Source: an uncultured Eubacteriales bacterium (GTDB lineage Bacteria; Bacillota; Clostridia; Oscillospirales; Acutalibacteraceae). Taken from it: 7,964 nt of DNA. The notes under the pieces are model-generated. The model searched no databases and was not told the DNA's origin. It saw nothing but the letters and a program-made list of their open reading frames with translations. Shown here piece after piece: positions 6,631-7,964 of the stretch (position 1 is the stretch's first letter; each line of letters begins with the position of its first letter). Made by a program: the position numbers and the translations under genes. Where the stretch lies: NCBI GenBank assembly GCA_900322105.1, contig ONYV01000040.1:1-7964 (forward strand), written 5' to 3'.

Positions 6631-7516
6631 CAAGTCCCTCCTTATTTTCAATATTCACGGCGCTCACGTCCGCATTGATCTTTTTGATCAGTCCTGTCAG
6701 CGTTTTTCCCACGCCGACTTCGATGAAACGGTCTGCGCCGTTTTCGATCATATTTTCTACGGTCTTTTGCCAGCGAACAGGATGGTTGATCTGTAAAGCG
6801 ATCAGTTCCTTATAATCTCCTGCATACGGCTCTGCCGTACAGTTGGCAAAAACCGGGAGCTTCGGTTCATCAAGAGCGATACCGGCAAGATACTCTCTCA
6901 TCCCGTCAGACGCTTCGTCCATAAACGGAGAATGAAAAGCGCCGCTGACTGCGAGCTTTACTGCCTTGCCTTTGATCTCTTTCACCTTTGCGCAAAGTGC
7001 GTCGATCTCATCCCCGGATGCCGCCACCACCGTCTGCGCAGGGCTGTTGTAATTGACAGGGTATGCCATTGTAAAGCTCCTGCATATTTCTTCGGTCTGT
7101 GACGGTGTGATCTTCATCACCGCTGCCATAGCGCCGGGGTGGTTTTTGGCTGCCTTGTCCATCAGCTCTGCTCTTTTGCATACCAGACGGAACGCTTCTT
7201 CATACGAAAGCATTCCCGAAAAAGCGATCGCTGCGATCTCTCCGAGTGAAAAACCTGCGGCAAAATCTATCCTGATCCCCTTTTCCGCAACCGCCGCAGC
7301 CGCCGCCAGATCGGTAATGAACACACACGGCTGTGTGTTGATGGTAACGGACAATTCTTCCTTTGTCCCTTCAAAGCATTGTCTGATCGTACCGGGGCGA
7401 ACGGCTTCCGCCATATCAAAAACAGCCTTTGCCGCAGCAGAGCATTCATACAGTTCTTTGCCCATACCCGGATACTGCGCTCCCTGTCCCGAAAAAACCA
7501 GCGCTGTCTTTCCCAT
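6617..7516 (-). CDS. fabD: Malonyl-CoA:ACP transacylase
   Basis: This 299-residue enzyme transfers malonyl from malonyl-CoA to acyl carrier protein, supplying FabH and FabF. FSGQGAQYPGMG at 8-19 is the N-terminal signature, Ser90 is the nucleophile in GFSLGEIAA, Arg115 (CKRAELM) binds the malonyl carboxylate, and His195 in SGAFHSPFM completes the dyad. The C-terminal NHPVRWQKTVENM is also standard. The residue before the nucleophile is Phe (GFSLGE) where E. coli has His (GHSLGE), a tolerated variant in Firmicutes as far as I recall. The reading frame is open back to a possible start at 7603, but the ATG at 7516 has AAGGAGG 8 nt upstream and begins MGKTALVFSGQGAQ as the family does. Its end overlaps fabG. 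Confidence 0.96.
   Translation of the reverse strand: MGKTALVFSGQGAQYPGMGKELYECSAAAKAVFDMAEAVRPGTIRQCFEGTKEELSVTINTQPCVFITDLAAAAAVAEKGIRIDFAAGFSLGEIAAIAFSGMLSYEEAFRLVCKRAELMDKAAKNHPGAMAAVMKITPSQTEEICRSFTMAYPVNYNSPAQTVVAASGDEIDALCAKVKEIKGKAVKLAVSGAFHSPFMDEASDGMREYLAGIALDEPKLPVFANCTAEPYAGDYKELIALQINHPVRWQKTVENMIENGADRFIEVGVGKTLTGLIKKINADVSAVNIENKEGLDALC
6637..6643 (-). promoter_or_regulatory. fabG ribosome binding site inside fabD
   Basis: The minus strand reads AAGGAGG, within the codons for Asn-Lys-Glu-Gly near the C-terminus of FabD, 6 nt before the ATG at 6630. Its quality and spacing favour that ATG over 6600 and imply that fabG translation is coupled to fabD. Confidence 0.7.
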
Positions 7517-7524
7517 ACATTCAT

Positions 7525-7531
7525 CCTCCTT
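7525..7531 (-). promoter_or_regulatory. fabD ribosome binding site that decides the start
   Basis: The minus strand reads AAGGAGG, 8 nt before the ATG at 7516. Two other ATGs just downstream of it (7524 and 7520) are out of frame with FabD, so 7516 is the start that fits both the binding site and the protein family. Confidence 0.75.
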
Positions 7532-7657
7532 CACGACCCTCAAAGACTCTCCGAAGGTCTGTCTATCCTGTTCTGATGCCGTCAGAGGCTTCACGTCCCG
7601 CAAAGCAAGCCGTTTATGCCGCTGTGCAGGATCTCAGAAACAGGTCATCTATCATGA

Positions 7658-7663
7658 ATTATA
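7658..7663 (-). promoter_or_regulatory. Possible -10 element of an internal promoter ahead of fabD
   Basis: The minus strand carries a perfect TATAAT in an AT-rich patch of the fabH-fabD gap, followed by about 140 nt before fabD. The -35 region at the expected distance (CACAAA at 7681-7686, 17-nt spacing) matches TTGACA poorly, so this is a weak call. An ATAGAT repeat flanks the hexamer, which could be an operator or coincidence. If real, the promoter would let fabD to accA be transcribed without fabH. Confidence 0.3.
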
Positions 7664-7692
7664 ATCTATTCCACAGTCGATTTGTGTCGTTT

Positions 7693-7964
7693 TCAGCCCT
7701 TGCTCCAGCGGATGATACAGCTGCCCGTGGTCAGTCCTGCGCCGAATGCGCACATCGCGATCAGGTCGCCTTTTTTCAGCAGTCCCTGACGGTTTGCTTC
7801 GTCCAGCGCCAGCGGCACGCTTCCCGAGGATGTATTGCCGTAGTGATTGACATTACAGAAAAACTTTTCTCTGTCGATGCCAAGATTCTTAGCAGCGGCA
7901 TTGATGATGCGGATATTTGCCTGATGCGGTATCACATGGTCGATATCGCTGTCGGCAAGACCTG
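7693..7964 (-). CDS. fabH: 3-oxoacyl-ACP synthase III, C-terminal part only
   Basis: Only the last 89 codons are in the window; the gene continues past the right edge. FabH starts fatty-acid chains by condensing a short acyl-CoA with malonyl-ACP. Two of its three catalytic residues are visible: the His in IPHQANIRII (visible residue 13) and the Asn in HYGNTSSGSVPLALDEA (visible residue 43), spaced 30 apart as His244 and Asn274 are in E. coli FabH. The active-site cysteine lies outside the window. The C-terminus, GAGLTTGSCIIRW followed by a short tail, is typical. The Cys-His-Asn class separates it from FabF. A 176-nt gap separates its stop from fabD; in many Clostridia an acyl carrier protein and an enoyl reductase gene occupy this place. 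Confidence 0.95.
   Translation of the reverse strand, partial: GLADSDIDHVIPHQANIRIINAAAKNLGIDREKFFCNVNHYGNTSSGSVPLALDEANRQGLLKKGDLIAMCAFGAGLTTGSCIIRWSKG

Noticed and set aside
7517..7603. N-terminal extension of FabD to a start at 7603
   Set aside because: The extra 29 residues are not part of the family and no ribosome binding site supports them, whereas 7516 has AAGGAGG at good spacing.
1..7964. tRNA, rRNA, CRISPR array, insertion sequence or prophage genes
   Set aside because: No cloverleaf, spaced repeat array, transposase motif or inverted-end element was seen; the protein-coding content is entirely housekeeping fatty-acid synthesis.

Overview
The window is the 3' part of a type II fatty-acid synthesis operon, entirely on the minus strand. 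In transcription order it reads fabH (C-terminal end only), fabD, fabG, fabF, accB, fabZ, accC, accD, accA. Every gene is identified from active-site motifs and is intact, except fabH, which runs off the right edge. The order fabD-fabG-fabF-accB-fabZ-accC-accD-accA, strong AAGGAGG-type ribosome binding sites, GTG starts and overlapping genes point to a Clostridia-type Firmicute. Base composition and protein variants suggest the Ruminococcus/Oscillospiraceae side, but that placement is inference.

Layout, right to left: 7693-7964 fabH end; 7517-7692 a 176-nt gap with one possible promoter; 6617-7516 fabD; 5854-6630 fabG, whose best-supported start lies inside fabD; 4574-5797 fabF; 4088-4555 accB; 3635-4072 fabZ; 3351-3634 a 284-nt non-coding gap holding three hairpins; 1986-3350 accC; 1878-1985 a gap with a perfect 12-bp hairpin; 987-1877 accD; 220-990 accA, overlapping accD by 4 nt; 181-210 a probable operon terminator hairpin; 1-180 no protein gene, but a strongly foldable segment that looks like a structured RNA on the plus strand, convergent with the operon.

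The genes form one pathway. AccB, AccC, AccD and AccA are the four parts of acetyl-CoA carboxylase and make malonyl-CoA. FabD moves malonyl to acyl carrier protein. FabH starts the chain, FabF extends it, FabG reduces the 3-ketone and FabZ dehydrates the product. Acyl carrier protein and an enoyl-ACP reductase, often found between fabH and fabD in Clostridia, are absent from that position and must be encoded elsewhere.

The coding part is ordinary. The points worth a second look are in the non-coding DNA: the candidate plus-strand RNA at 13-175, its mutually exclusive internal pairings, the hairpin-rich fabZ-accC gap, and the hairpin splitting accC from accD.
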